A DNA stretch of 36,219 nt from Ligilactobacillus acidipiscis DSM 15836 (GTDB lineage Bacteria > Bacillota > Bacilli > Lactobacillales > Lactobacillaceae). This document shows, piece by piece, positions 23,176 to 32,453 of this stretch (position 1 is the first letter of the stretch; the number at the start of each line of letters is the position of its first letter). The stretch is from assembly GCF_001435755.1 (NCBI RefSeq), contig NZ_AZFI01000004.1, positions 1-36,219 on the forward strand. Reading direction: 5' to 3'. The translations under genes were made by a program, and so were the position numbers. The notes under the pieces are model-generated. The model did no database searches. It had not been told where the DNA came from and saw only the letters and a list, made by a program, of their open reading frames with translations.

Positions 23176-25203
23176 TCACTCTGCTGTCTCTTCTTTATTT
23201 TCCTGCTGATCTTGTAAAATTTCAAGCAGTTGTTGTCGTACTTCAGAAACAGTCGTATCTTCAATTTGGGTAGCTGCAACGGACAAGTGTCCGCCACCGC
23301 CCATCTGCTCCATGATCAATTGAACATTACGCTTACCACTACTCCGAGCAGATATCCCAACTGAACCTTCACCACGTCTAGTAATAGCGAACGATGCTTC
23401 CACGCCGCTAACATCAAGTAACGAATCCGCCGCTTGAGCAGCAGTGACGGGATCATAAGAACGATCATCTTCACCTGCACAAATTGCATTGCCATCATCC
23501 ATAAACTCGACTCTGTCTATCAAATGACTCCGATTCATATAACTATCAACATTTTCTTTCATAAAATGACTGGATAAAGCTTGATCTGCACCCAGAGCAC
23601 GCAAATAGCTGGCAGCATCAAAAGTACGTGTTCCAGTATGCTGTGAAAACGACTGCGTGTCAACAACGATACCCGTTAACATAGCAGTAGCTTCAATACG
23701 ATTGATCGGTTCACTTTCCCGAGCCTGATATTCAAACATTTCGGTGATCAACTCACAAGTTGAACTTGCATAAGGTTCAATATAAACCAACATCGGGTTC
23801 TCAGGAAACTCTTCACCACGCCGATGATGATCGATAACCATCAAACGATTTTCCAGTTTGTCGTATAAATCAGGGCTCGCTGAAATCGACCGTTTAGAAT
23901 GGTCTGCCAAGATCAATAGATCTTCCTGATCGGCTTTTTCAATGGCCTCTTCAGAACTAATGATCGAAGCACTGATCGTTTCATCTTTTTGTAGTTCATC
24001 CATTAGACGAGAAACATCCGAATGTAGGTTTTTCTGATCTATAACGACCCAACATTGCTTTTTATTCATTGCAGCGATCCTTCTGATACCCAAACAAGCA
24101 CCAACTGAATCCATGTCCGGCCTTTGATGCCCCATCACAAAAATCTGCTTAGACTGCCCCATCAAATCTCTGAGCGCTTGTGAGATCATTCGTGCTCGGA
24201 CTCGCGTTCTTTTAGCCATCGGATCAGTAGTACCGCCATAAAAGCGCGCCTGTCCATCGACCTTTCGGACAACAACCTGGTCGCCGCCGCGTCCTAAAGC
24301 CAAGTCTAAATTATTCTGTGATTGATCAGACAATTCCGACAGGTTATCATCACCATACGCGATACCAATGCTCAGTGTCAGCGGGGAATTTCCCTTGGAT
24401 GTTTTTTCTCGAATAACATCTAAGATCTTAAATTTTTCATTTTCGATCTTATTTAAGGTTCCTGTATAAGCTAAGATAAAGTAACGATCTTGATCGACCT
24501 TTTTCAGAAACATTCCAAATTTTTGCGCCCAGTTTGATAAAGTATTGGCAACAAAACTATCTAAGTTAGAAACTTCTGTGTCATTCCGCGATTTAGTAAC
24601 TTCATCATAATTATCTAAAAAGACTTGTCCCAAGACCAACTGTGAATCATCATATTTTTTCTGTATCTCAGCATAATGCGTAATATCCAACAAATAAACG
24701 ACCCGCATGTCCCGTTGGATCAGCAGATTAAAATAATTGTCATGCCATTTAACTTCTACATCATCCTTATGTTCCATATTTTTTTCTATCAAATCGGCTA
24801 ACTGTGGATCCACTTCATTTAAACTACGGCCTAAAACATCTGCCTTACCAAAATAACTCTGTAAATAAGGATTGACCCAATCGATTTCTTTGTTTTCATT
24901 AAACATCAAGATACCGATCGGCATTCTGATCAGCGCATCCTGCTCATCTCGCTGAATACGGTAAGTTAAATCAAAAATATAATCACTTGTTTGCCCACGG
25001 ATCTCAGTTAAAGTGGTAAAAGCTCCGACAATTACTAAAATCATGATCAATAAAAAGATAACACCAAAGATCCAGTTAAAGGCAAAAGCTAAAATATCAC
25101 TCACGGTCGCCATTATAATTAATAGAATAGCAACTAGGCGGAACTGCTCGTTTTTAAAGATCTCAGGTATATCACCAAATCTTTGTATAAACTTATTCTT
25201 CAT
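23176..25203 (-). CDS. gdpP: cyclic-di-AMP phosphodiesterase GdpP
   Basis: A membrane protein of about 675 residues. Two N-terminal membrane helices (residues about 20-70) are followed by a degenerate PAS domain, a degenerate GGDEF domain (SIGIAYGDD), and a DHH-DHHA1 catalytic part. The DHH part carries MGHQRPDMDSVGACLG, LADHSK, VIDHHRRGE and the GGGGH motif. It hydrolyses c-di-AMP to pApA and so affects potassium balance, cell wall stress and beta-lactam response. The ATG at 25203 follows GAGGAAGG and is preferred over one at 25239. It lies directly upstream of rplI, with the repeat between them. All catalytic motifs look intact. Confidence 0.95.
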   Translation of the reverse strand: MKNKFIQRFGDIPEIFKNEQFRLVAILLIIMATVSDILAFAFNWIFGVIFLLIMILVIVGAFTTLTEIRGQTSDYIFDLTYRIQRDEQDALIRMPIGILMFNENKEIDWVNPYLQSYFGKADVLGRSLNEVDPQLADLIEKNMEHKDDVEVKWHDNYFNLLIQRDMRVVYLLDITHYAEIQKKYDDSQLVLGQVFLDNYDEVTKSRNDTEVSNLDSFVANTLSNWAQKFGMFLKKVDQDRYFILAYTGTLNKIENEKFKILDVIREKTSKGNSPLTLSIGIAYGDDNLSELSDQSQNNLDLALGRGGDQVVVRKVDGQARFYGGTTDPMAKRTRVRARMISQALRDLMGQSKQIFVMGHQRPDMDSVGACLGIRRIAAMNKKQCWVVIDQKNLHSDVSRLMDELQKDETISASIISSEEAIEKADQEDLLILADHSKRSISASPDLYDKLENRLMVIDHHRRGEEFPENPMLVYIEPYASSTCELITEMFEYQARESEPINRIEATAMLTGIVVDTQSFSQHTGTRTFDAASYLRALGADQALSSHFMKENVDSYMNRSHLIDRVEFMDDGNAICAGEDDRSYDPVTAAQAADSLLDVSGVEASFAITRRGEGSVGISARSSGKRNVQLIMEQMGGGGHLSVAATQIEDTTVSEVRQQLLEILQDQQENKEETAE

Positions 25204-25497
25204 AAACCTTCCTCTTCTTTTCCGTCCCCTAATATGCAAAATTTAAAATAAAGATTTTCATTCAGTTTTAACTTCAAGGTACTTAATGATCAATATTACC
25301 ACTAAGAACACCTTGCCAGTCAGGCAATCTTTTCAACCCATACCCCTACCTGATATTATGTGTATTCTTACATATTTTATCATATTTGGCCTTAAATACC
25401 GAATTTTAGTCATCATTATTGTGTCTTTAAAGACCATCATCACAAACAAAAAACGTCAAAGATCATTTGACGTTTTTGTATTTTTATTCTGTTATTA
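25204..25497. terminator. gdpP upstream region with terminator of the ABC operon
   Basis: There is no gene in these bases. A perfect hairpin AACGTCAAA/TTTGACGTT with T tracts on both sides lies at 25448-25477 and ends the five-gene transporter operon that stops at 25498. A short TTGCC/GGCAA hairpin lies at about 25313-25327. The gdpP promoter must lie between these and 25203; I could not place it with confidence. Confidence 0.75.
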
Positions 25498-26283
25498 TTA
25501 GCGGGGAGTCTTCAATTTCAGGTTAAAGAAATATGTTCCACCAAATAAAATTACCGAATATAAGATCCCTGAAAACAGAGGGTGAAAAGGATTCAAACCT
25601 TCAGTTCCAGAATTACCGCTCTCCCCAGCAATCCACAACAATACCTTAGCTATCCACGTTAACTTCAATGAAGTTTCTTCGCCTACGTTTCCTACAACTA
25701 TTAAAGCAATGATCAAAATAATAGGTACGCCAATTATCAAAGCAATCTGTGTCCGTCGTTCAAATAAACTTAAAATGCTGCCCACAAACGTAAAAGTTGC
25801 TGAAATACAAATCGTCAACAGTACTAAAAGGATAAAGGACATAACATCATTCAATATGTTATTAGAAAAGAAATTGTAATAAAAGCCTTCCAATACAGCT
25901 GTAGCTGTCCCTTGACCGTAAGAAGTATTAAATGGCATTACCAGCAAGTTATACAAAACACTGACCAAATTTCCTACTAAAGCCAGAGTACCAATAACAA
26001 GCGTTTTTGAATAAAAGTATGTGTTACGTCCGATCCCATTTTGAATCATCAGTTGAAAGCTGTCGTACGTTGAAGCACTATAAAATACCAAACATGCCAT
26101 TAAAGCAATTTCTAAAATTCCAGATGGTAAAAAATCTTCACCATTCAATGACCCTAATCGCCCCGTTAAAGCAGCTGTTATAAACGGTATAATGACAATT
26201 GCCACTGCGACCCAGACTAATGTCCAGCCCAATAATTTAGCGCCGCTCGCTAACTGATATTGAAAAGCCTTCTTTAATTTCAT
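25498..26283 (-). CDS. ABC transporter permease, YtrC/ABC-2-like
   Basis: A 261-residue membrane protein with about six hydrophobic segments, starting MKLKKAFQYQLASGAKLLGWTLV. There is no catalytic motif to read, and the family is inferred from topology and its partner. It overlaps the ATPase gene by four bases (ATGA). With that gene and a GntR regulator it forms a YtrA-YtrB-YtrC-like set, known in Bacillus and relatives to respond to cell wall antibiotics. The role here is inferred. Confidence 0.75.
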   Translation of the reverse strand: MKLKKAFQYQLASGAKLLGWTLVWVAVAIVIIPFITAALTGRLGSLNGEDFLPSGILEIALMACLVFYSASTYDSFQLMIQNGIGRNTYFYSKTLVIGTLALVGNLVSVLYNLLVMPFNTSYGQGTATAVLEGFYYNFFSNNILNDVMSFILLVLLTICISATFTFVGSILSLFERRTQIALIIGVPIILIIALIVVGNVGEETSLKLTWIAKVLLWIAGESGNSGTEGLNPFHPLFSGILYSVILFGGTYFFNLKLKTPR

Positions 26284-27158
26284 TTCTGCCCCTCCTCATC
26301 AGATTGCTCAGTCAAATTGATAAACAACTTCTGTAAATCAATTTTTTCTACAGAAACTGTATCCGGTAAAACTCGGTTTTCGTCCAACTTGCCAAACACA
26401 TAGTCTGAACGAAGTTTACCTAAACTATCATGCCCGATCACATTGAGTCCGGCAGTATATTCTCGGACTTTTTCTTCTGGTCCAGTGACAGAATAGCTTC
26501 GTGCTAATAAGCTTTCCGTCGTATCATCGAGAGCTAATCTTCCGTCCTTGATCAATAAGACATTTTCAACCATTCCTGCTATCTCTTCAATCAGGTGTGT
26601 TGATATTACAAAAGTCCGTGGCCGATCAGCATAGGTTTCAACTAATTCCTGATAGAAAAGTTCACGATGATTAGCATCCAAACCTAACGTTGGTTCATCT
26701 AACAAAATAATATCTGCATCAACGCACAAAGCAATAATATCCTTTAAAATCGAGCGATAACCCGTTGAAAGTTTGCCGAAACGCAAGCTTTCATTTAAGC
26801 CAAATTTATTGGTTAATTGATGTGCAAGTTCAAAATCAAAGCCCGTATAAAAATTGGCAGTCTCGCGAAATATTTGAAACACTTTAGCACGAGTTAGGTA
26901 AAGATTTGGTTCACTCATGAGATAAATTTTACCTAAAGCATCGTCATTATTAAGGTTTGGCTGACCATCTATCAAAACCTTGCCTGATGTTGCAGGGATT
27001 CGATTTGTCAGAATATTTAACAAAGTACTTTTACCAGCACCATTGCGTCCCAATAAACCATAAATCGTATTAGGCTTTAGCTTGAGGCTAATATCAGTTA
27101 AAACCTCTTGCTTCCCATATTTTTTTGAGATCTGGTTTAAAACCACTTCTGTTGTCAT
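26280..27158 (-). CDS. ABC transporter ATPase, YtrB-like
   Basis: A 292-residue ABC ATPase. Walker A is [14 protein letters not shown], Walker B is DIILLDEPTLGLD, and the H-loop is STHLIEEI. The signature motif reads LSTGYRSILKD rather than the canonical LSGGQ, a variant seen in the YtrB/EcsA-like group. A C-terminal extension of about 70 residues follows the ATPase core. It overlaps the upstream GntR gene by four bases and the downstream permease by four. Confidence 0.88.
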   Translation of the reverse strand: MTTEVVLNQISKKYGKQEVLTDISLKLKPNTIYGLLGRNGAGKSTLLNILTNRIPATSGKVLIDGQPNLNNDDALGKIYLMSEPNLYLTRAKVFQIFRETANFYTGFDFELAHQLTNKFGLNESLRFGKLSTGYRSILKDIIALCVDADIILLDEPTLGLDANHRELFYQELVETYADRPRTFVISTHLIEEIAGMVENVLLIKDGRLALDDTTESLLARSYSVTGPEEKVREYTAGLNVIGHDSLGKLRSDYVFGKLDENRVLPDTVSVEKIDLQKLFINLTEQSDEEGQK

Positions 27159-27526
27159 CCTTCTTCAAATCCCCTTTCCACTAAAGAGATAATTGCATTT
27201 TCATCTAAGCCTAAATTTTTGGCTTCGACTATCATGTTTAAAATATAATCTTGAAAAAACTCATTTTTTCTTTTAGTCCGAATCTTTTCTTGTGCATCTT
27301 CTAAAACAAACATTCCTCTTCCTCGTTTTTTCTGGATCAGTCCATCTGCCACCAAAATATTCATGCCCTTTAAGACAGTCGCAGGATTGATTTGAAAATC
27401 ACGTGAAATTTCAGTAGTCGAAGGAATTTGCTCTCCTGTTGCAAAGCTTCCCAAAAAAATAGCATTTTCGATTTGCTCTGCTACTTGAAGATACAATGGT
27501 TCAGAACTATCAAAATTAAATTGCAT
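27155..27526 (-). CDS. GntR-family regulator, YtrA subfamily
   Basis: A short GntR protein of about 123 residues. The winged helix-turn-helix (PLYLQVAEQIENAIFLGSF, EQIPSTTEISRDFQINPATVLKGMNIL, KKRGRGMFV) is followed only by about 45 residues, the YtrA pattern with no large ligand domain. The start is uncertain: TTG, GTG and three ATG codons follow each other; I chose the last ATG (27526) because GGTG lies 6 bases before it. It likely represses its own operon. The inverted repeat ahead of bceA is a candidate operator. Confidence 0.88.
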   Translation of the reverse strand: MQFNFDSSEPLYLQVAEQIENAIFLGSFATGEQIPSTTEISRDFQINPATVLKGMNILVADGLIQKKRGRGMFVLEDAQEKIRTKRKNEFFQDYILNMIVEAKNLGLDENAIISLVERGFEEG

Positions 27527-27579
27527 CATCATCACCAAGTTTCATTATCGGCACCCCTCGTCTTTTCTAATTAATTTTC

Positions 27580-29400
27580 TTATTTATCAATTTCTACTGC
27601 AGGTAGGACAATGCTCTCATATAACTTAACTGTGACCAAATAATACAGCAGGTACAAGACGATAAAGATCACAAACGGCAACCAGATCCCCTGATAAGGC
27701 GATATTAGCAAGGTCTTAAATAACTGTAAGCCGAACAAAACATGCACGATCCCTAAAACGCCTGGCAAAGCATAAAGTGTCATTATTTCCCGGGAAATAG
27801 ATCGGCGTAGAGTGTTCTTTCTAACCCCTAATTTATTTAACATCTCATAACGATGTTTATCACTATTAGCGCCACTTAAGATTTTAAACATTAAACAACT
27901 GGCTAACATTGCCAAAAAGGCGATCCCTAAGAAAAAGCCCATAAATTCAAAACCGCCAAATACCTCGAGCCCATTCAAGTACCCAGCATATCCGCCTGGA
28001 ATAGTTGAACGAATTGTCTCATAGTTTTTAGGATAAGCTGTTTTGACGATCTTGTCTAAAGATTTTTTGCTTTTCTCGATATTTTTCACTCTGAATAAAT
28101 AAAGTTGTTGACGTGGTGCCTGAATTTTAGCAAATTCACTTTGAGAAATAATTTTTACTGTTTTATCGGAGCCATTTTTTTGTAAATAATATAGTGAACC
28201 GGGGTTTTTTTGCAGTTTCTGCCCATCAAAGCTTTGGTAAGATATTTTTGCTTTCTTACCCTTGGACATTTTTTTCATCCAATTATCGCTGACATCCTGT
28301 AAAGGTATCCTGTCAAATTCTTCTTTGACGTAATAAACTGTATCTTTGCTCTGCTTTTCAGAATAGCTTACCTTTTTTTCAGTATCTAATTTATTGACCT
28401 GTTTTTTGACAGCAGCGCTCGGATCTTCGAGTGCCATCGTATAACCACTCGAACCTTGCGTGAATAAGTCTGTTTCTTTACCAAAACCCATACCAACTGT
28501 GATTGCACCTAATGCCAGAGCAAACAAGATCGAAACTGTCGCTAAAATTTTAGTGTAATTTCTGATCCTAAAATCGAGCTGTGACAAAGTAAAGTTGTTG
28601 ATCCCTCGTTGCGCCCATTTTGTCTTTTTCAATAACACGACCAACCACACAAAAACAGCATTAAATAGTAAGTATGAACCAAAAACAATTGTTACTAATG
28701 CAAGTGGAATACTTGCTAGTTGGAAGTCAATAAAATGCTTCATTACATAATAACCAACTGCCAATAATCCAATCCCTAAAACTACTTGGATAAATTGACT
28801 TACTGGTTTTAGTTTGGCTCTGTTCGGTTGACTATCGCCTTTTAATAATCCCAAAACGGGTGTCTTGATCAATTTCCGTCTGTTGATAAACCCAGCAATC
28901 ACGAATAAAACCAAATATAAAACTAAAGTCACCAAGATTGCTGGTACGTGCACAGCATGAAAGTTTGCCACATTAGTCTGCAAAATACTTTGCATCAAAT
29001 AAGATCCCAAACTGGCCGTCAAGAGACAACCCACAACAACTCCGATCACGCTTGAAAGTGCTCCAATAACCAATGTCTCAGTTAATATTAACCGGCCAAT
29101 TTTAGTCGGCTTAGCACCAAGCATCATAAAAATCCCATAGTCATGTTGTCGCATACTTAGCAAAAATGAATTAGCATAAAAAATATAAACTAATGAAATA
29201 ATTGTCAACAAAACTGAACCAAATTGAAATATAAAAGAAGCTGCGCTCATCCCATTGGTACTGTTTTTTAGAAACTGCGGATTAGTCGCCAAAGCTTCAA
29301 ACATATAAAAAACAGCACTTGAGATCACCAAACCTGTAAAGAGAACTAAGTAGTCACGCAAGCGACTTTTGATCCCCGTAAATGCTAATTTTCTTAACAT
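27580..29400 (-). CDS. BceB-type ABC permease of an antimicrobial peptide detoxification system
   Basis: A 606-residue FtsX-domain permease. Membrane segments lie at about residues 15-35, 55-80, 105-135, 150-170, 205-220, 225-260 and 285-305, then three more after residue 485. Between them lies a large extracellular domain (residues about 310-480), rich in lysine. This is the BceB/VraG/PsdB layout, in which the domain senses peptide antibiotics such as bacitracin or lantibiotics. It lies two bases after bceA. The two-component genes that usually accompany BceAB are absent here. Confidence 0.88.
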   Translation of the reverse strand: MLRKLAFTGIKSRLRDYLVLFTGLVISSAVFYMFEALATNPQFLKNSTNGMSAASFIFQFGSVLLTIISLVYIFYANSFLLSMRQHDYGIFMMLGAKPTKIGRLILTETLVIGALSSVIGVVVGCLLTASLGSYLMQSILQTNVANFHAVHVPAILVTLVLYLVLFVIAGFINRRKLIKTPVLGLLKGDSQPNRAKLKPVSQFIQVVLGIGLLAVGYYVMKHFIDFQLASIPLALVTIVFGSYLLFNAVFVWLVVLLKKTKWAQRGINNFTLSQLDFRIRNYTKILATVSILFALALGAITVGMGFGKETDLFTQGSSGYTMALEDPSAAVKKQVNKLDTEKKVSYSEKQSKDTVYYVKEEFDRIPLQDVSDNWMKKMSKGKKAKISYQSFDGQKLQKNPGSLYYLQKNGSDKTVKIISQSEFAKIQAPRQQLYLFRVKNIEKSKKSLDKIVKTAYPKNYETIRSTIPGGYAGYLNGLEVFGGFEFMGFFLGIAFLAMLASCLMFKILSGANSDKHRYEMLNKLGVRKNTLRRSISREIMTLYALPGVLGIVHVLFGLQLFKTLLISPYQGIWLPFVIFIVLYLLYYLVTVKLYESIVLPAVEIDK

Positions 29401-29402
29401 CT

Positions 29403-30173
29403 TTAATCAGCCTCCTGACCCTGAAATGCGCCCAGGTCATCAATGATCTGTTTATAAAATTGTTTTCTTGTTTGGCCTCCACGCTTTAACTCTTGTCCGA
29501 TCTTACCATCTTGAATAAATAAAATCCGTTGGCAATAGCTAGCTGACAGAGGATCATGAGTGACCATCAAGATCGGAACATTCTGTTGTTGGTTAACTTC
29601 GTTCAACATTTCTAATAGATCTGTTGTGCTGGAAGAATCTAACGCGCCTGTTGGTTCATCTCCAAATAAAATTGCTGGTTGGCTAACGAGTGCTCGAGCA
29701 GCAGCAACTCTTTGTTTTTGCCCACCTGAAATTTCATTAGGGTATTTGTCTAAAATCCCTGTGATCGACAACTGTTTAGCCAATTTTTCAATTTGCGGTT
29801 TTATCTCAGCTGCTGCTACATTTTGTAAAGATAGTGGTAAAGCTATATTTTCGCTATTAGTTAAATTTTCTAACAAATTGAAATCTTGAAAAATAAAGCC
29901 GATCTCTTTTGCACGAAAATCTGCAACAGCATTTCCTTTCAAACTGGTAATATCTTGACCATTGATTTCAACCGTTCCTTGTGTCGGTTGATCTAAAGTT
30001 GTTAAAATATTTAATAATGTGGTTTTCCCGGAACCTGATGCACCCATGATCCCTACAAACTCACCCGCTTTCACATCAAAAGTTATTCCTTTTAAAGCTT
30101 CATATTGTTTTTCGCCTTTATGGCCATATATTTTTCTAATGTCTCTTGCTGATACGATTGCTTGATTATTCAT
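29403..30173 (-). CDS. BceA-type ABC ATPase
   Basis: A 256-residue MacB/LolD-type ATPase. Walker A is GASGSGKTTLLNIL, the signature is ISGGQKQRVAAARAL, and Walker B is AILFGDEPTGALDS. It is the first gene of a minus-strand operon that continues into bceB, the GntR gene and the YtrBC-like pair. The ATG follows AGGAGG. Its promoter carries a palindrome, and a parS site lies about 110 bases upstream. Confidence 0.92.
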   Translation of the reverse strand: MNNQAIVSARDIRKIYGHKGEKQYEALKGITFDVKAGEFVGIMGASGSGKTTLLNILTTLDQPTQGTVEINGQDITSLKGNAVADFRAKEIGFIFQDFNLLENLTNSENIALPLSLQNVAAAEIKPQIEKLAKQLSITGILDKYPNEISGGQKQRVAAARALVSQPAILFGDEPTGALDSSSTTDLLEMLNEVNQQQNVPILMVTHDPLSASYCQRILFIQDGKIGQELKRGGQTRKQFYKQIIDDLGAFQGQEAD

Positions 30174-30198
30174 ATCGCATCCTCCTGTTCCTTAATTG

Positions 30199-30247
30199 GT
30201 TAATTACTTGTGTAACTAACTATATATGTCAAACAGTCTTTTGTCAA
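30199..30247 (-). promoter_or_regulatory. bceA promoter with palindromic operator
   Basis: On the minus strand a perfect -35 TTGACA (30242-30247) and a -10 TATAGT (30219-30224) are 17 bases apart. The inverted repeat GTTAGTTAC-ACAA-GTAATTAAC (30199-30220, one mismatch) begins inside the -10 and covers the likely start site. This is a good position for a repressor, probably the GntR protein encoded within the same operon. Confidence 0.75.
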
Positions 30248-30281
30248 TCATTTTCAAAAAATATTTTTACTCTGAAAAAAA

Positions 30282-30297
30282 TGTTTCACGTGAAACA
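30282..30297. promoter_or_regulatory. parS chromosome-partition site
   Basis: TGTTTCACGTGAAACA is a perfect 16-bp palindrome and matches the bacterial parS consensus bound by ParB/Spo0J exactly. It lies in an intergenic gap, upstream of bceA. The neighbouring dnaB-rplI-gdpP block is normally near oriC, where parS sites cluster, which supports the call. Confidence 0.9.
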
Positions 30298-30311
30298 TTT
30301 TATGATAACAC

Positions 30312-30347
30312 AAAAAAAGCACTGATCATTAAGCTTATCAGTGCTTT
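30312..30347 (-). terminator. terminator of the second lacR
   Basis: AAAGCACTGAT and ATCAGTGCTTT form a perfect stem around a 10-base loop. On the minus strand it is followed by a long T tract. It lies 12 bases after the lacR paralogue. Confidence 0.88.
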
Positions 30348-30359
30348 AACTCATTATCA

Positions 30360-31124
30360 CTACTCACTAGCTAATTTCACTTTTGTAAATTGCTGGTAAT
30401 GTGTCAGAATTTCTTCAGAAATATCAGGGTTAGTGATCAGATAATCAACATCGTATAAATTGTAAAATTGATAAAAATCATCACGATTAATTTTAAATTT
30501 ATCTGCCAAAACTATTTTTTCTTTGGCATTATTCAAAGCAACACTTTGTGATTTTCCTTCTTCTGTGTTAGCTGTCATCATACTGTCGTTATGGATCCCA
30601 TTGACTCCAACAAAAGCTTTGTTAAACTTTAACTCCGCCAAAGTATCATTAGCTAACCCACCAATAAATGCCCCAGAGCGTTGCCGAAAATTACCACCCA
30701 CTAAAATTAAATCAACATTATTTCTATTTTTCCAGCTTTGAAAAATCGGAAAACTGTTAGTAACTACCCTCAAATTAGAAATGGCTGGTAAATAACGTTC
30801 AATTAATTCTTGCGTCGTACCTGGACCAATGTAGATAGTATCTCCTTCTTTGATCAACTGTGCTGCTTCTCTGGCAATCTGCTGTTTTTCTGCTAAATGA
30901 ATCTCTTTTTTCTCAATATGTGATAATTCGTTATTTTCGTTGCTATCAATACTCTGGGCACCACCATGAACTCGAATTAGTTTTCCGCTATCAGCCAGTT
31001 CATCTAAATCACGTCGAATAGTCATATCAGATACACCTAACTGATCGATCAGTTCCTTGACAGTTATGATTCCACGCTCTTGAACAAGTTTTTTAATTGT
31101 TAACAGTCTTTCTCGTTTTAACAT
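30360..31124 (-). CDS. DeoR-family sugar-phosphate repressor, LacR paralogue
   Basis: A 254-residue DeoR/LacR protein, clearly paralogous to the lacR product at 8892-9662 over its whole length. The helix-turn-helix recognition stretch VSDMTIRRDLDELADSGKL is identical, so the two probably bind the same or very similar DNA. Sensor motifs YIGPGTTQELIERY and AFVGVNGIHNDSMM are intact. The ATG at 31124 follows AGGGGAA; an upstream ATG at 31148 lacks a site. It lies behind the galactosidase/amino-sugar operon on the same strand, after a terminator, and probably regulates that operon. Confidence 0.88.
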   Translation of the reverse strand: MLKRERLLTIKKLVQERGIITVKELIDQLGVSDMTIRRDLDELADSGKLIRVHGGAQSIDSNENNELSHIEKKEIHLAEKQQIAREAAQLIKEGDTIYIGPGTTQELIERYLPAISNLRVVTNSFPIFQSWKNRNNVDLILVGGNFRQRSGAFIGGLANDTLAELKFNKAFVGVNGIHNDSMMTANTEEGKSQSVALNNAKEKIVLADKFKINRDDFYQFYNLYDVDYLITNPDISEEILTHYQQFTKVKLASE

Positions 31125-31218
31125 GCTCGTTTCCCCTACTAAATACAATTTTTATTATTTTATCATTATCATACGCTATTTTTGACTACTAAAACAGGGG
31201 GGGGAGATTCACACAAGC

Positions 31219-31255
31219 AAAAAAGTGTTAGTAAACTAGAAAACACTAACACTTT
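31219..31255 (-). terminator. terminator of the bga-agaS-nagA operon
   Basis: AGTGTTAGT and ACTAACACT pair around a 12-base spacer. On the minus strand TTTTTT follows. It lies 32 bases beyond the nagA stop. An unusual run of eight G lies just beyond (31197-31204). Confidence 0.8.
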
Positions 31256-31287
31256 CTTCGTTATTTACATAATTAAGAGTAGACTTC

Positions 31288-32437
31288 TTACTTAGAATAG
31301 ACTTCTTTTCCAGCTAAATAAGTTGATTGTAAATTAATATTTTCATCAACAACAATAAAATCAGCCTCTCTGCCAGCAGCAATCAAGCCACACTCATCTT
31401 CTATTCCAACACTTACCGCTGGAACATAACTAGCCATCTTGAAAGCATCGTACAAGCTTACCCTACCCCACTGAACCAAGTTTTGTACCGCCTGAAGTAA
31501 TTTTAAAACGCTGCCTGCTAAACTACCGCCATCTTTTAGCCGAGCTGCTCCGTCTTTCACGATAACTGGAAACTCCCCTAAAACATACTCTCCGGCACGC
31601 CTTCCTCCGGCACTCATGCAATCCGTCACTAATGCCACGTGATCAATGCCCTTTTCTTGAATCAGCAAATTTGCTGCCCCAGATTCCACATGATGACCAT
31701 CGCAGATCAATTCAGCATAAGTATTAGGCGTGTCCATCGCTGCCCCTACCATTCCCGGAGCATGATGATTTAACCCGCTCATACCATTAAAAGTATGCAC
31801 AAAGATATTTGCACCTGCATACACAGCCTCCAGTGCTTCTTCGTAAGTAGCCGAACTATGTCCAATTGCGACTTTAGTGCCAGATCCACTGACATTTTCG
31901 ATAAAATCTGCAGCTCCATGGCGCTCCGGTGCCAGTGCAATTTTTTTTAAAAGGCCTTGTGCAGAGTCCTGCCATCTTCGAAAAGCCGTCAGACTAGGAT
32001 CTGACATGAAGCGAGGATTCTGCGCTCCTTTATGTTCCGTAGTAAAGAATGGCCCTTCAAAAAAAATTCCTTTGATCCTAGCCCCCCTTTACTTCTTTAT
32101 ATCTGGAACTTATCATTTTACAAATTTCGTTCAATGTATCCGCGCCAGCAGTCAAAGTGGTTGGTAAAAACGCTGTGACACCACACGATAAAAGCCCTTT
32201 AGATATTTCATTTAGGCCAGTAAAGTCATTGTCCATAACATCATGGTTATTATAGCCATGAATATGTGTATCTACCAACCCTGGAGCAACAATACTTTCA
32301 CCCAGATCAACTATCCTAGTATCCACCGGTCTGGTTTTAGTATATTTGCCAAATTTACCTTCAATGATTTCTAAAAATCCTTGTTCACTGAGGCCTGAAG
32401 CTAAAATAAACTTAGCTGCATGAATATAATAATGCAT
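31288..32437 (-). pseudogene. nagA: N-acetylglucosamine-6-phosphate deacetylase, frameshifted
   Basis: The enzyme removes acetyl from GlcNAc-6-P or GalNAc-6-P. The first part (from ATG 32437, after AAGGGGGT) carries the HIHGYNNHD metal motif and stops within KEVKGG. The second part, in another frame, supplies IFFEGPFFTTEHKGAQNPRF, GHSSA, HTFNGMS and the catalytic aspartate in VTDCMSAGG. Reading five instead of six G (the C run at 32082-32087 on the plus strand) would restore KEVKGARIKGIFFEGPFF, a normal family sequence of about 382 residues. All active-site residues are otherwise intact, so this is a very recent mutation, a phase-variable tract or a sequencing error. It is the last gene of the operon. 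Confidence 0.88.
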
Positions 32438-32453
32438 CTCTTGACCCCCTTGA

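Noticed and set aside
25286-25501. A 71-codon open frame on the plus strand upstream of gdpP
   Set aside because: It has no ribosome binding site, runs through a terminator hairpin and shows no recognisable sequence.
31197-31204. Run of eight G as a phase-variable promoter element
   Set aside because: It lies between a terminator and the upstream end of the lacR paralogue, but I see no promoter hexamers placed around it, so the idea is not supported.
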